From assembly GCF_008000995.1 (NCBI RefSeq), contig NZ_CP042828.1, forward strand, positions 1,612,001 to 1,676,000: DNA of 64,000 nt, in the 5' to 3' direction. Each line of letters opens with the position of its first letter. Positions within the stretch are counted from its first letter, which is position 1. The DNA is from Ruania zhangjianzhongii. Its GTDB lineage: Bacteria > Actinomycetota > Actinomycetes > Actinomycetales > Beutenbergiaceae. Of this stretch, positions 1 to 8,589 are shown in pieces. A program made the translations under genes and the position numbers. The notes below the pieces were generated by a model, which was given only the letters and a program-made list of their open reading frames with translations, was not told where the DNA came from and made no database searches.

Positions 1-1
1 G

Positions 2-544
2 ATGAAGAAGATGCTCGAGATGATGCCCGGAATGGGGCAGATGCGTGAGCAGCTGGAGAACTTCGACGAGTCCGACGTCACCCGCATCGAGGCGATGGTG
101 CAGTCGATGACCCCGGCGGAGCGGGCGAACCCGAAGCTCATCAACGGCTCTCGTCGGTCCCGGATCGCCCGCGGCTCGGGCACTACCGTCAGTGAGATCA
201 ACGGGCTGCTCGAGCGGTTCGAGCACGCGAAGACGATGATGCGCTCGATGGCGCGCAACGGCGGCCAGATGCCGGGGATGGGTGGGTTGCCCGGGATGGG
301 CGGGATGCCCGGGGCCGGGAAGAAGTCCAAGGGCCGGATGGCACCGCCGAAGAAGACGAAGAAGGGCAAGTCCGGTAATCCAGCCAAGCGTGCCCAGCAG
401 GAGCGGGAGGCAGCCGAGCGCGCAGCGCGGGGCCCACAAGCGCCGAGTGGCTCCTCCTTCGGGGTGAGTCAGGACCCCGGTGATGTGGACCCGACGTCGC
501 TGGACCTGCCCGCCGGGTTCGAGAAGTTCCTCGGCCGCCGCTGA
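2..544 (+). CDS. ffh: Signal recognition particle protein Ffh, C-terminal part (cut by window edge)
   Basis: This is the last 180 residues of the SRP54-type GTPase that binds 4.5S RNA and signal peptides at the ribosome exit. What remains is the M domain. It starts in the Met-rich stretch KKMLEMMPGMGQM, continues through the conserved RNA-binding segment SRRSRIARGSG (about residues 50-60 of the fragment), and ends in a Met/Gly- and Lys-rich tail (MPGMGGLPGMGGMPG). The NG GTPase domain lies outside the window, so the true start is not visible. The amidohydrolase gene follows after 4 bp. The position upstream of rpsP-rimM-trmD matches the usual actinobacterial order, although an ABC operon is inserted here. 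Confidence 0.95.
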   Translation: MKKMLEMMPGMGQMREQLENFDESDVTRIEAMVQSMTPAERANPKLINGSRRSRIARGSGTTVSEINGLLERFEHAKTMMRSMARNGGQMPGMGGLPGMGGMPGAGKKSKGRMAPPKKTKKGKSGNPAKRAQQEREAAERAARGPQAPSGSSFGVSQDPGDVDPTSLDLPAGFEKFLGRR

Positions 545-548
545 CGCC

Positions 549-1682
549 GTGACCGACACGACCACCTGGCGTCTGACCGGCCACCTGTTGGTCGGCGATA
601 CCGGGGAGCGCGCCGGTGTGGCCGCAGGTGGTGGGGCCCTCGAGCGCCCAGAGGCTTGGGTGCACCGCGGACGGTGGACGTTCACCGACCCGGGGGTCGA
701 GGCTGTCACTGTGTCCGGGTACGTGCTGCCCGGGCTCGTGGACGTGCACTGCCACATCGGCCTGGGCGACCAGGGGCCGGTCGACCGGGAGACCTCGTTG
801 GCCCAGGCGAGAGCCGACCTGCAGGCCGGCACCCTGCTGGTGCGCGATGCCGGCTCGCCGGCGGACACCCGGTGGCTGGACGGACGCACCGATGCGCCCC
901 GGATCCTCCGGGCCGGTCACCATCTTGCCCGGCCGAAGCGGTACCTGCGCTACTACGCCCGAGAGCTCGACGAGGTCACCGACCTGCCGACCGCGATGGC
1001 CGAGGAGGCCGACCGTGGCGACGGTTGGGTGAAGATCGTCGGCGACTGGATCGACCGCGCCCGGGGTGGGGACAGTGTGCTGGAGCCGCTCTGGCCCACG
1101 GACCAGCTGCGTGCTGGGGTGGCCGCCGCGCACGAGCGGGGCGCCCGGGTCACCGTGCACACGTTCGAGACCGAAACCTCGGCGCAGATGCTCGACGCCG
1201 GTGTCGACTGCATCGAGCACGGTACCGGGATGACGGCCGAGCAGATCGAGCGCGCTGCAGCGGCCGCGATCCCGGTGGTGCCCACGTTGCTGCAGATCGC
1301 CCGGTTCGGTGCGATCGCGGACCAGGGGCGGGCCAAGTACCCGCGCTATGCGGAGCAGATGCGCACGATGCATGCTCGGCGCTACCAGCACGTGCGGGAC
1401 CTGCACGAGGCCGGTGTACCACTGCTGCTCGGCACCGATGCGGGCGGGACCATCCCACACGGTCTGATCGCCGCGGAGGCGGCCGAGCTGGTCCAGGCCG
1501 GTGTGCCGGCGGCCGACGTGGTGGCGGCGGCGAGCTGGCGGGCCCGGGACTACTTAGGGGTTCCGGGGATAGCCGAGGGAGCGATCGCGGACGCGGTGGT
1601 CTACGCCGACGACCCGCGGACCGACATCGGGGTGCTTGCCCACCCGGATGCAGTGATCCGCGCCGGTGTCCGGGTGCGCTGA
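549..1682 (+). CDS. Amidohydrolase family protein (imidazolonepropionase-like)
   Basis: A 377-residue metal-dependent hydrolase of the amidohydrolase superfamily. The visible metal-site signatures are VDVHCHIG (HxH on strand 1, near residue 64), a lysine in WVKIVGDW, the histidines in VTVHTFE and CIEHGTG, and the strand-8 aspartate in LLGTDAGG. The substrate cannot be read from the sequence; relatives act on cyclic amides or dipeptides. The GTG at 549 is chosen because it lies 4 bp after the ffh stop and gives the usual short beta-sandwich N-terminus; the same frame is open further upstream but only as a shadow of ffh. The last codons and stop are part of a 27-bp direct repeat. Confidence 0.85.
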   Translation: MTDTTTWRLTGHLLVGDTGERAGVAAGGGALERPEAWVHRGRWTFTDPGVEAVTVSGYVLPGLVDVHCHIGLGDQGPVDRETSLAQARADLQAGTLLVRDAGSPADTRWLDGRTDAPRILRAGHHLARPKRYLRYYARELDEVTDLPTAMAEEADRGDGWVKIVGDWIDRARGGDSVLEPLWPTDQLRAGVAAAHERGARVTVHTFETETSAQMLDAGVDCIEHGTGMTAEQIERAAAAAIPVVPTLLQIARFGAIADQGRAKYPRYAEQMRTMHARRYQHVRDLHEAGVPLLLGTDAGGTIPHGLIAAEAAELVQAGVPAADVVAAASWRARDYLGVPGIAEGAIADAVVYADDPRTDIGVLAHPDAVIRAGVRVR

Positions 1683-1739
1683 CCGGGTTCCCGCCCGTCG
1701 TCTCGCGCTGGTGCGCCGGTGTCCGGGTGCGCTGACCGG
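1660..1739 (+). repeat. 27-bp direct repeat spanning the amidohydrolase stop codon
   Basis: Bases 1660-1686 and 1713-1739 are identical over 27 bp. The first copy contains the last seven codons and the TGA of the amidohydrolase gene, so the second looks like a duplicated gene end. It is one of eleven such arrays at gene ends in this window. Confidence 0.9.
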
Positions 1740-1880
1740 ATCCTCGGCACCGGGGACTCCCGCATCACCCCCGCACGGCCGCCTCCGCGCGGATTCGATA
1801 TTTCCAACGCCCAGTAGTGCGCGCCGAGCACGGCACAGCGTGCCAGGTAACGCATGGATCGATTCACGCGGAAAAGAGGG

Positions 1881-1926
1881 TTGACCCGCCGTCAGTTCTA
1901 TGGTTCATTAGTCGAGTAATGAACCA
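1881..1926 (+). promoter_or_regulatory. Promoter and palindromic operator of the GntR/ABC operon
   Basis: The 260-bp gap 1683-1942 holds no gene. TTGACC at 1881-1886 is a plausible -35. A perfect inverted repeat follows, tggttcatta (1901-1910), spacer gtcgag, taatgaacca (1917-1926), covering the expected -10 region. Its position just upstream of a YtrA-type regulator suggests that the regulator binds here and represses its own operon. An AGGAGG-like ribosome binding site (ggaggt) lies at 1933-1938 before the ATG at 1943. Confidence 0.75.
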
Positions 1927-1942
1927 ATGAACGGAGGTCAGC

Positions 1943-2302
1943 ATGTTCGACGGGCGTGACCCGATCTACGTGCAGATCGCTGACCAGATCAGGGCCGACG
2001 TGATCGCCGGACGGCTCCGAGAGGAGGAGCAGGTGATGTCCACCACCCAGTACGCGCAGACGTTCCGGATCAACCCGGCCACTGCAGCCAAGGCATTCGC
2101 CGAGCTGGTCGACGACGGCGTGCTCTACAAGCGTCGCGGTGTCGGCATGTTCGTCGCATCGGGCGCCTACGACCGGCTGCGCGGCAGTGGTCGGAAGGAG
2201 TTCTTCACCGACCGGCTCGACCCGGTCCTGGCCGAAGCCCGCGACCTCGGGATCAGCACCGCCGAGATCCTCGCCCACATCAACGCCACGGAGGAGTCAT
2301 GA
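1943..2302 (+). CDS. GntR-family regulator, YtrA type
   Basis: A 119-residue transcription factor with an N-terminal winged helix (about residues 5-75; typical signatures PIYVQIADQI and NPATAAKAFAELVDDGVL) and only a short C-terminal dimerisation helix. This is the architecture of the small YtrA subfamily, which commonly controls ABC-transporter operons in response to cell-envelope stress. The stop overlaps the next gene's ATG (ATGA), so it is translationally coupled to the first ATPase. The start is backed by GGAGG at good spacing. The ligand is unknown. Confidence 0.9.
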   Translation: MFDGRDPIYVQIADQIRADVIAGRLREEEQVMSTTQYAQTFRINPATAAKAFAELVDDGVLYKRRGVGMFVASGAYDRLRGSGRKEFFTDRLDPVLAEARDLGISTAEILAHINATEES

Positions 2303-3201
2303 CCGCACCGAGTGCAGCACCGCTGGATGTCCAGCTGCGAAACGTGCGCGCCGACTACGGCTCGACCACCGCTCTGGACGGCGTGGACGTGAACATCCCG
2401 GCCGGAACGATCACCGGCCTGCTCGGCCGCAACGGGTCCGGCAAGACCACGATGCTCTCGCTGATCGCCTCGCTGCGCCGGCCCACTGCCGGCCAGGTGC
2501 TCGTCGGCGGCGAGGATCCGTTCGAGAACGAGACCCTGATGGAGCAGATCTCTCTGACCCGGGAGTCCGGCGATGTGCTCTCGGACGAGAGCCTCGCCGT
2601 CAACCTTCGTTATGCGGCCGACTCCCGCCCCAGCTGGCACGGCGATCTGGCGGGGCGGGCGCTGGAGATGTTCCAGCTGCACCCCAAGCGGGTGGTGCAG
2701 AAGCTCTCCCGCGGCCAACGGTCCGCCTTCGGTGCCGTGCTGGGCCTGGCTACCCGGGCGCCGGTCACCATGCTCGACGAGGTCTACCTCGGCATGGATG
2801 CACCCTCCCGATACGCCTTCTACGACCTGTTGCTGGAGGACTACCTTGCCTGCCCGCGCACGATCATTCTGTCCAGCCACCTGATCGTGGAGATCGAGCG
2901 GTTGCTGGAGCACGTGGTGATCCTCGACCGGGGCGGGGTCCTCGTAGCCGAGGAGTCCGAGAGCCTGCGGAGCCAAGGACTCCAGGTCACCGGCCGCAGC
3001 AGCGACCTGGACGCCCTCCTGGCTCGGCTGGACGGGATCACCATCCTCGCCACCCGGTCCCTCGGGCCCACCAGCCAGATCACGCTGACCGGAACCACCG
3101 AGCGGCTCCGGGCGGCCGAGACCGCAGTGCGCGCGGCAGGAATGGACGTCTCCGGCGTGAACCTGCAAGACCTCTTCGTCCACCTCACCGGGAGTTCCTG
3201 A
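2299..3201 (+). CDS. ABC transporter ATP-binding protein (YtrB-like)
   Basis: A 300-residue ABC ATPase. Walker A is GLLGRNGSGKTT (about residue 40), the signature is LSRGQRS, Walker B is VTMLDEVYLGMD and the H-loop is ILSSHLIVEIE. The degenerate signature (LSRGQ instead of LSGGQ) and the C-terminal regulatory domain of about 80 residues resemble ATPases partnered with YtrA-type regulators. It overlaps the GntR gene by 4 bp, and its TGA shares a base with the ATG of the following membrane protein, which is its likely partner. Confidence 0.88.
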   Translation: MTAPSAAPLDVQLRNVRADYGSTTALDGVDVNIPAGTITGLLGRNGSGKTTMLSLIASLRRPTAGQVLVGGEDPFENETLMEQISLTRESGDVLSDESLAVNLRYAADSRPSWHGDLAGRALEMFQLHPKRVVQKLSRGQRSAFGAVLGLATRAPVTMLDEVYLGMDAPSRYAFYDLLLEDYLACPRTIILSSHLIVEIERLLEHVVILDRGGVLVAEESESLRSQGLQVTGRSSDLDALLARLDGITILATRSLGPTSQITLTGTTERLRAAETAVRAAGMDVSGVNLQDLFVHLTGSS

Positions 3202-3989
3202 TGAAATCCGACACCGAAGCAGCACTGTCGGCGACCGTGGCCGGCGCGTACCGCTGGGCCGGCAGGCCCAACCCGCACCAGCGACAGTGGCGCCGCACCC
3301 TGCGATGGATGCTCGGCATGCAGGCCGTTCTCGGCTTGTGGTTCTGGGGGGTGATTCTTGTCAACGCCCTGATCGCCTACGTCGTGGCCGCGCAGTTCGG
3401 ACCGATGCAGGTTTCGATCTTCCAGTTCGTCACCCACGGTGCCCTCTGGTTCCCGTTCTCCATCATGATCATCACCTCGGCCGCCGCGATCACCACCCAC
3501 GTCGCCCAGGGCAGGACGCGGCGGTCGTTCATCCAGGCGGCCCTGCTCACCGTGCTCGCTGTGGCGGTCGTCTACGGCGTCCTGATGACAGTGGGTATGC
3601 ACCTCGAGGGTGCGCTGTACGAGTCGCTGGACTGGACCCAGGGGCATATCGCCGACGACACCTCGTCCACGCCACCGCTCACGCCGTGGCAGGAACCGCT
3701 CGGACTCACCCTGCTCACCTACATCACCCGGACCGGCGCCGGTGCGATGGCCGGTCTGCTGGTCGGAGTCAGCTACTACCGGTTCGGCGGCTGGCGCGGC
3801 ACCGGGCTGCTCATCCTCACTGCACTGCCCGCACTGGCAGCCCAGGAGTCCATCAGCGGCTTCTTCCGCGACTCCGTGAACAATCCGCTGCTCGTCAGCA
3901 GTGTCGTCTCACTGGTGCTGATCGGAGCCGGCGCCATCGCGTACTACCTGCTCACCCGCAACCTTTCCATCAACAATCCGAGGACCTGA
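3201..3989 (+). CDS. ABC transporter membrane subunit (hypothetical integral membrane protein)
   Basis: A 262-residue protein with about six hydrophobic segments: around residues 33-57, 70-92, 108-130, 170-190, 195-215 and 230-252. The basic N-terminus (RQWRRTLRWM) should be cytoplasmic. I do not recognise a named family. Its place between two ABC ATPase genes, with a stop-start overlap to the upstream one, makes it the permease partner of the 2299-3201 ATPase. The usual ABC-2 signature is not obvious. Confidence 0.75.
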   Translation: MKSDTEAALSATVAGAYRWAGRPNPHQRQWRRTLRWMLGMQAVLGLWFWGVILVNALIAYVVAAQFGPMQVSIFQFVTHGALWFPFSIMIITSAAAITTHVAQGRTRRSFIQAALLTVLAVAVVYGVLMTVGMHLEGALYESLDWTQGHIADDTSSTPPLTPWQEPLGLTLLTYITRTGAGAMAGLLVGVSYYRFGGWRGTGLLILTALPALAAQESISGFFRDSVNNPLLVSSVVSLVLIGAGAIAYYLLTRNLSINNPRT

Positions 3990-3990
3990 A

Positions 3991-4914
3991 ATGTCTGTGA
4001 TCGAAGCGCACCAGTTGCGCAAGACCTACGGCGACACCACCGCCGTCGACGACGTCAGCCTGACCCTGGAAGAAGGGCAGATCCTGGCTGTACTCGGCCC
4101 GAACGGTGCCGGGAAGACCACCACAGTGGAGATGATCGCCGGACTGCGTCAGGCCGACGCCGGCACGGTCCGCGTGCTCGGCCAGGATCCGCAGGCCCAC
4201 CCGGCCTCGATTCGCGAGCACGTGGGCATGCAGCTCCAGGCCGCTCACCTGCCGGCCCGGATCACCGTGGCCGAGGCCGTGGACCTGTACGGCTCGTTCT
4301 ACGCCGATCCCCGCGATACGACCGAGCTGCTGTCTCAGCTCGGGCTGGGGGACAAGGCCGGTACCGCGTTCAAGGAGCTGTCCGGGGGCCAGCAGCAGCG
4401 GCTGTCTATCGCCCTCGCGCTCGTCGGCCGGCCGCGGATCGCCATCCTGGACGAACTCACCACCGGTCTCGACCCACACGCCCGCCGCGAAGTGTGGGGA
4501 CTGATCGAATCTGTGCGGGACAGCGGGGTCAGCATCCTGCTGGTCACCCACTTCATGGACGAGGCCGAACGTCTCGCCGACCAGGTGGTCATCATCGACG
4601 AGGGCCGCGTCGTGGCCAGCGGATCCCCGACCGAGCTGACCGCGGCACTCGCTGAGGGCTATCAGTTCCAGATGCGCTTTGCCGAGGAGCTCCCTGCGGA
4701 GCTGGTCCAGAAGCTGCGCGACCTGGCCGAAGTGGACGAGCTCACCACCACTGGCGACCGATACCAGGTGACCGGACAGCGCGAGGTGCTGCCCGCCGTC
4801 GTCAGTGCCCTTTCCAGTGCAGGCGCCATCCCGACCGAGCTCAGCACGATCAACCACAACCTTGAGGACGTCTTCGTCCACACCACCACATCGCGCGAGG
4901 AGATCCGCTCATGA
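3991..4914 (+). CDS. ABC transporter ATP-binding protein, ABC-2 exporter type
   Basis: A 307-residue ATPase of the DrrA/CcmA-like class. Walker A is VLGPNGAGKTTT (about residues 34-45), the signature is LSGGQQQR, Walker B is IAILDELTTGLDP and the H-loop is LLVTHFMDEAE. The C-terminus NLEDVFVHTT is typical of drug or lipid exporter ATPases. Its stop overlaps the permease start (ATGA), so the two form an exporter pair. Substrate unknown. The operon therefore encodes two ATPase/permease pairs under one GntR regulator. Confidence 0.9.
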   Translation: MSVIEAHQLRKTYGDTTAVDDVSLTLEEGQILAVLGPNGAGKTTTVEMIAGLRQADAGTVRVLGQDPQAHPASIREHVGMQLQAAHLPARITVAEAVDLYGSFYADPRDTTELLSQLGLGDKAGTAFKELSGGQQQRLSIALALVGRPRIAILDELTTGLDPHARREVWGLIESVRDSGVSILLVTHFMDEAERLADQVVIIDEGRVVASGSPTELTAALAEGYQFQMRFAEELPAELVQKLRDLAEVDELTTTGDRYQVTGQREVLPAVVSALSSAGAIPTELSTINHNLEDVFVHTTTSREEIRS

Positions 4915-5681
4915 CTACTGCAGCCTTCATGCCCCGAGGGGTGGCGCCGCTGATCCGCAGCGAGGCACGGCTGTTCACCCGAGACTTCGGAAACGTGTTC
5001 TTCGTCCTGGCGTTCCCGGCCATCGTGCTGGTCGGTGTGGGCCTGGCGATCCCCGGGATGGACGAGGTGATCACCAACGGCCCCGCTACCGGACTGGCCA
5101 CGATCGTGGTGATGGTTCCGCCAGTGCTGGCTACCGCAATGGCTACTCCGGCGCTGACCACGATGCCCGGGATCATTGCCGGCTACCGGGAGCAGGGCGT
5201 GCTCACCCGGCTGTCGACCACCCCGATGCGCCCGTCCGGCGTTGTCCTCGCCCAGGTCCTCATCGGCGTGGTCTCCTTCGTGATCGCGACCATCCTGGCG
5301 CTGGTGGTGGGCTCGCTGGTGTTCGACATCGTGATGCCGGTCCGGCCCGGTCTCGTCGCGCTCAGCCTGGTGCTCGGCGCCGTTGCGATCTTCGCGGTCG
5401 GGATGATTATCGCCGCCCGGGCGTCCAAGGCATCGACCGCGCAGGGCATCGCGATGCTCGTGTTCTTCCCGATGCTGTTCTTCGCCGGGTTGTGGACGCC
5501 CGAGCCGATCATGCCCGATCTCATCGCGGACATCGCCGGCTGGACCCCGTTGGGCGCAGCGAGCCAGGCCATCTCGGCCGGCTGGCTGGGAGGCCCGATG
5601 CCCTGGCAACAACTGGCCGTGATGGTCGGCTACGCCGTGCTGAGCGCGGCGATCGCCGTGCGCTTCTTCCGCTGGAAGTGA
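4911..5681 (+). CDS. ABC-2 type transporter permease
   Basis: A 256-residue ABC-2 permease with six predicted membrane helices. The N-terminal cytoplasmic stretch (PLIRSEARLFTRDFGNVFF) precedes the first helix, and the family-typical late segment LFFAGLWTPEPIMPD lies near residue 185. It is translationally coupled to the ATPase at 3991 by a 4-bp overlap. It ends the operon; a 13-bp perfect hairpin begins 7 bp after the stop. Confidence 0.88.
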   Translation: MTTAAFMPRGVAPLIRSEARLFTRDFGNVFFVLAFPAIVLVGVGLAIPGMDEVITNGPATGLATIVVMVPPVLATAMATPALTTMPGIIAGYREQGVLTRLSTTPMRPSGVVLAQVLIGVVSFVIATILALVVGSLVFDIVMPVRPGLVALSLVLGAVAIFAVGMIIAARASKASTAQGIAMLVFFPMLFFAGLWTPEPIMPDLIADIAGWTPLGAASQAISAGWLGGPMPWQQLAVMVGYAVLSAAIAVRFFRWK

Positions 5682-5687
5682 GCGAAA

Positions 5688-5721
5688 GGCGGGCAACGTG
5701 TGCGAACCCACGTTGCCCGCC
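5688..5721 (+). terminator. Hairpin terminator after the ABC operon
   Basis: A perfect 13-bp stem, ggcgggcaacgtg at 5688-5700 pairing with 5709-5721, with an 8-nt loop. There is no T-run after it, which is usual for high-GC actinobacteria. It separates the ABC operon from the rpsP promoter. Confidence 0.75.
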
Positions 5722-5732
5722 GTCAGCGATGG

Positions 5733-5763
5733 TTGGGGTTCACGGCGACGATCTGGCAGAATA
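5733..5763 (+). promoter_or_regulatory. rpsP promoter
   Basis: TTGGGG (5733-5738), an 18-bp spacer and CAGAAT (5757-5762) inside tggcagaata. The same 10-mer occurs upstream of rplS (8574-8583). The leader from about 5770 to 5894 carries no ORF that looks real. The upstream open frame that continues into rpsP lacks S16 similarity before residue MAVKIRL. Confidence 0.6.
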
Positions 5764-5894
5764 TGCCTCTGTACTCAGCCTGGCTGGCCCCTCTCACCGG
5801 CCCGTGCTGTGCCCTCGGACCACCGACGGAGCCGAAGCCCCACCCGGCGCCGTGCGCGCGTCCACCTCAAAACAGCTCAGGAGTGTCCACCACA

Positions 5895-6404
5895 GTGGCA
5901 GTCAAGATTCGTCTCAAGCGCCTCGGCAAGGTCCGTGCGCCGTACTACCGTGTCGTCGTGGCCGACTCGCGCACCAAGCGTGATGGTCGGGTCATCGAGG
6001 AGATCGGCAAGTACCACCCCACCGAGGAGCCCTCGCTCATCGACATCAACGGCGAGCGGGCACGGTACTGGCTCGGCGTCGGCGCCCAGCCCAGCGAGCA
6101 GGTGCTCGCACTGTTGAAGGTCACCGGTGACTGGCAGGCCTTCAAGGGTCTGCCAGGCGCTGAGGGCACGCTGAAGTCGAAGGTGGTCAGCGAGGAAGGG
6201 GCCGCAGAGGCGGTCAAGGCTGCCGAAGCGGATGCCGAACTGCGCAAGGCCAAGGCTGCCGAGGCCAAGACGGCTGCTGAGGCGAAGAGCGCCGCGGACG
6301 CCAAGGCCGAGGAGAGCGCGGACGCGGAGGCGCAGACCTCCGACGCCGAGGCTCCGGAGGCAGAGGCCGCCCCGGACGCCGAGTCGAGCGAAACCTCTGA
6401 GTGA
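5895..6404 (+). CDS. rpsP: 30S ribosomal protein S16 with long acidic tail
   Basis: Ribosomal protein bS16, a 16S rRNA binder needed for 30S assembly. The core [20 protein letters not shown] and [12 protein letters not shown] occupies about the first 85 residues. It is followed by an Ala/Glu/Lys- and then Ala/Glu/Asp-rich tail that doubles the length to 169 residues, against about 80-90 for the core family; long tails are common in actinobacteria. GTG 5895 is chosen because it begins the conserved MAVKIRL; AGGAG lies 11 nt upstream. An in-frame GTG at 5883 is an alternative. The stop overlaps the khpA start (TGATG). Confidence 0.93.
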   Translation: MAVKIRLKRLGKVRAPYYRVVVADSRTKRDGRVIEEIGKYHPTEEPSLIDINGERARYWLGVGAQPSEQVLALLKVTGDWQAFKGLPGAEGTLKSKVVSEEGAAEAVKAAEADAELRKAKAAEAKTAAEAKSAADAKAEESADAEAQTSDAEAPEAEAAPDAESSETSE

Positions 6405-6643
6405 TGCTCGCTGACGCGCTGGAGCACCTGGTCCGCGGCATCGTCGACCACCCCGACGACGTACAGATCAAGTCGAAGTCGCTGCGCCGAGGAGACCTGC
6501 TCGAGGTCCGGGTCAACCCCAGCGACCTCGGCCGGGTGATCGGTCGCTCCGGGCGTACCGCGCGGGCGCTGCGCACCGTCGTGGGTGCGTTGGCGACCGA
6601 TGGTCCGGTGCGCGTGGACGTGGTGGACGTCGACCGGCGCTGA
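6404..6643 (+). CDS. khpA: KH-domain RNA-binding protein KhpA
   Basis: A 79-residue single KH domain. The GxxG loop is visible in RVIGRSGRTARALR, and the N-terminus LADALEHLVRGIVDHP is the family hallmark. KhpA works with KhpB/EloR in RNA binding that affects cell elongation in Gram-positives. The ATG at 6404 overlaps the rpsP stop; a GTG at 6401 is possible. The position between rpsP and rimM is standard in Gram-positive genomes. Confidence 0.92.
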   Translation: MLADALEHLVRGIVDHPDDVQIKSKSLRRGDLLEVRVNPSDLGRVIGRSGRTARALRTVVGALATDGPVRVDVVDVDRR

Positions 6644-6669
6644 CCGGCGAACCAAGAAATGACCGAACA

Positions 6670-6698
6670 CAGGCTCGCTCCCTGGGGGAGCGGGCCTG
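6670..6698 (+). terminator. GC-rich hairpin between khpA and rimM
   Basis: A 13-bp stem with a single T:G wobble and a 3-nt loop (6670-6682 with 6686-6698). It lies in the 86-bp gap before rimM in the same direction, so it may be a partial terminator or an attenuator rather than the end of the operon. Confidence 0.6.
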
Positions 6699-6729
6699 CG
6701 TTCGTTCGCGGCCAGAAGAGGGAGATCCG

Positions 6730-7299
6730 GTGACCGGACCCAGTGGTGACGACGAGCTCTACCTTCGCCTCGCCACCATCGGCGCGGCTCGTGGTCTGGC
6801 CGGGCAGGTACGCCTGCGCCTGCACACCGACGATCCGGAGTCCCGATTGGCTCCCGGCGCTGTGCTGACCACCGAGCCGGTCAGTTCCGGGCCGCTGGAG
6901 GTGACCGGTCTGCGCCGGATCCAGCAGCACTGGTACGCGTCTTTCGCCGGCGTCACCGACCGCACCGGTGCCGAGGGGCTGCGTGGGGTGGTGCTGCTCG
7001 CCCCGCCGGAGATCGGGGAGCCGGAGGCGTGGTACCCGCATGAGCTCGCCGGGCTGCGCGCTGAGCGCGCCGATGGCGCGGTCCTCGGCACGATCGACGG
7101 CGTGGAGCACCTTCCCGCCCAGGATGCGCTGGTCCTGCGCGAGGTAGGCGGCGGGCGCACCTTGGTGCCGTTCGTGACCGAGATCGTGCCGGTCGTGGAC
7201 GTGCCCGGTGGCCGGGTGGTGCTCGCGCCGCCGCCGGGACTGCTCGCCCAGGACGAAGAGCCTGGCGACGGCGACGATCAGTCGGGCGGGCAGTCATGA
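6730..7299 (+). CDS. rimM: 16S rRNA processing/maturation factor RimM
   Basis: A 189-residue 30S maturation factor that binds S19. The RimM N-domain ([20 protein letters not shown], residues 11-30) precedes a PRC-barrel-like C-domain (about 95-175; [22 protein letters not shown]). The GTG start at 6730 is preceded by a purine-rich site (gagggagatcc). The stop overlaps the trmD ATG (ATGA). The genes rpsP-khpA-rimM-trmD form one translation-linked cluster. Confidence 0.93.
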   Translation: MTGPSGDDELYLRLATIGAARGLAGQVRLRLHTDDPESRLAPGAVLTTEPVSSGPLEVTGLRRIQQHWYASFAGVTDRTGAEGLRGVVLLAPPEIGEPEAWYPHELAGLRAERADGAVLGTIDGVEHLPAQDALVLREVGGGRTLVPFVTEIVPVVDVPGGRVVLAPPPGLLAQDEEPGDGDDQSGGQS

Positions 7300-8552
7300 C
7301 CGGCCGGATCGACGTGCTGACGATCTTCCCCGGCTATCTTGCCCCACTCGAGCTCAGCCTGGTGGGCAAGGCGCGTGCCGCCGGCCTGCTCACCGTCGAC
7401 GTGCACGACCTGCGTACCTGGGCCAGTGATCGGCACCGCACTGTGGACGACACTCCGTTCGGTGGCGGCGCCGGCATGGTGATGCGCCCCGACGTGTGGG
7501 GCCTGGCACTCGACGAGGTGCTCAGCACCGGTGCGGACGTCAGCCAGACCGTGCTGATCCCGACTCCGGCCGGGGAGCCGTTCACCCAGGCGCTGGCCGA
7601 GGAGCTTGCCTTGCTGGTGTGCGCGGGCGGACAGCTCGCCCTGGCGTGCGGTCGCTATGAGGGCATCGATGCCCGGGTCGGTGAGCACTATGCCCGCGCC
7701 GGTGAGGTGAACGTGCGTGAGGTTTCTATCGGGGACTACGTCCTCAACGGGGGCGAGGTTGCCGCTCTGGTGATCATCGAGGCCGTGGCGCGGCTGATGC
7801 CCGGAGTGATCGGCAACCCGGACTCGCTGGTGGAGGAGTCGCACGGCTCCGCCGGTCTGCTGGAGTACCCGGTGTATACCAAGCCGCCGAGCTGGCGTGG
7901 TCAGGACGTTCCGGAGGTGCTGCTCTCCGGTGACCACGGCCGGATCGGCCGCTGGCGCCGCCGTCGGGCGGTCGACCGCACCGCCCAGCGTCGCCCGGAC
8001 CTGATCGAGGCTCTCGGCCCCGCACAGGTGCGCCCGGCGCGGGCGCTCGATGCCGAGGCGCTCGCTGAGGTGGCCGCCCGGACCTTCCCGCTCGCCTGCC
8101 CGCCGTCGGTCACTCCCACGGACGCGGCAGCGTTCGTGGCGGAGAACCTCAGCGCGGAGCAGTTCCGGCGCTACCTGCGCGACCGCCGTCGGCACGTGCT
8201 CGTGGCAGAGCTGGCCGGCGCCGTCGTCGGCTACACGCTGCTCGTGGTGGGTGCTCCCGAGAACGAGCGGGTCCGGGCGGCGGCGCCGGACGCCGGCGCC
8301 GAGCTGAGCAAGTGCTATGTGCTCGAGGACTTCCATGGCCAGGGTCTGGCCGCCCTGCTGCTCACCGAGACCCTTGCCCTGGCTGCCCGCAGCGGCCTGA
8401 CGGCCCTCTGGCTCGGGGTGAACCGGGCGAACGAGCGGGCACAGCGGTTTTACGGCAAGCATGGCTTCGAGCGGGTGGGGGAGCGGACGTTCACCGTGGG
8501 CACACGGACCGAGCACGACTACGTGATGGCCCACACACTCCGCTCGGCCTGA
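7296..8552 (+). CDS. trmD: tRNA (guanine37-N1)-methyltransferase TrmD fused to a GNAT acetyltransferase
   Basis: A 418-residue fusion. Residues 1-240 are a complete TrmD (SPOUT methyltransferase making m1G37): [48 protein letters not shown] and SLVEESH are all present. Residues 245-415 are a GNAT domain: [16 protein letters not shown], then [18 protein letters not shown] (acetyl-CoA loop) and [18 protein letters not shown]. No stop or frameshift lies between them; the frame is continuous with uniform codon use. Stand-alone TrmD is about 240-270 residues. The GNAT target is unknown. The start overlaps the rimM stop. Confidence 0.95.
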   Translation: MTGRIDVLTIFPGYLAPLELSLVGKARAAGLLTVDVHDLRTWASDRHRTVDDTPFGGGAGMVMRPDVWGLALDEVLSTGADVSQTVLIPTPAGEPFTQALAEELALLVCAGGQLALACGRYEGIDARVGEHYARAGEVNVREVSIGDYVLNGGEVAALVIIEAVARLMPGVIGNPDSLVEESHGSAGLLEYPVYTKPPSWRGQDVPEVLLSGDHGRIGRWRRRRAVDRTAQRRPDLIEALGPAQVRPARALDAEALAEVAARTFPLACPPSVTPTDAAAFVAENLSAEQFRRYLRDRRRHVLVAELAGAVVGYTLLVVGAPENERVRAAAPDAGAELSKCYVLEDFHGQGLAALLLTETLALAARSGLTALWLGVNRANERAQRFYGKHGFERVGERTFTVGTRTEHDYVMAHTLRSA

Positions 8553-8583
8553 TTTCATCGGCCGGGGCTGCTGTGGCAGAATA
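8553..8583 (+). promoter_or_regulatory. rplS promoter
   Basis: TTTCAT (8553-8558), 18 bp, CAGAAT (8577-8582) within tggcagaata, the same element as at rpsP. Expected transcription start is near 8590, giving a leader of about 130 nt. Confidence 0.55.
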
Positions 8584-8589
8584 GGCCAG

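Noticed and set aside
5700-5894. 65-residue N-terminal extension of S16
   Set aside because: The open frame runs through the terminator and promoter region and has no S16 similarity before MAVKIRL.
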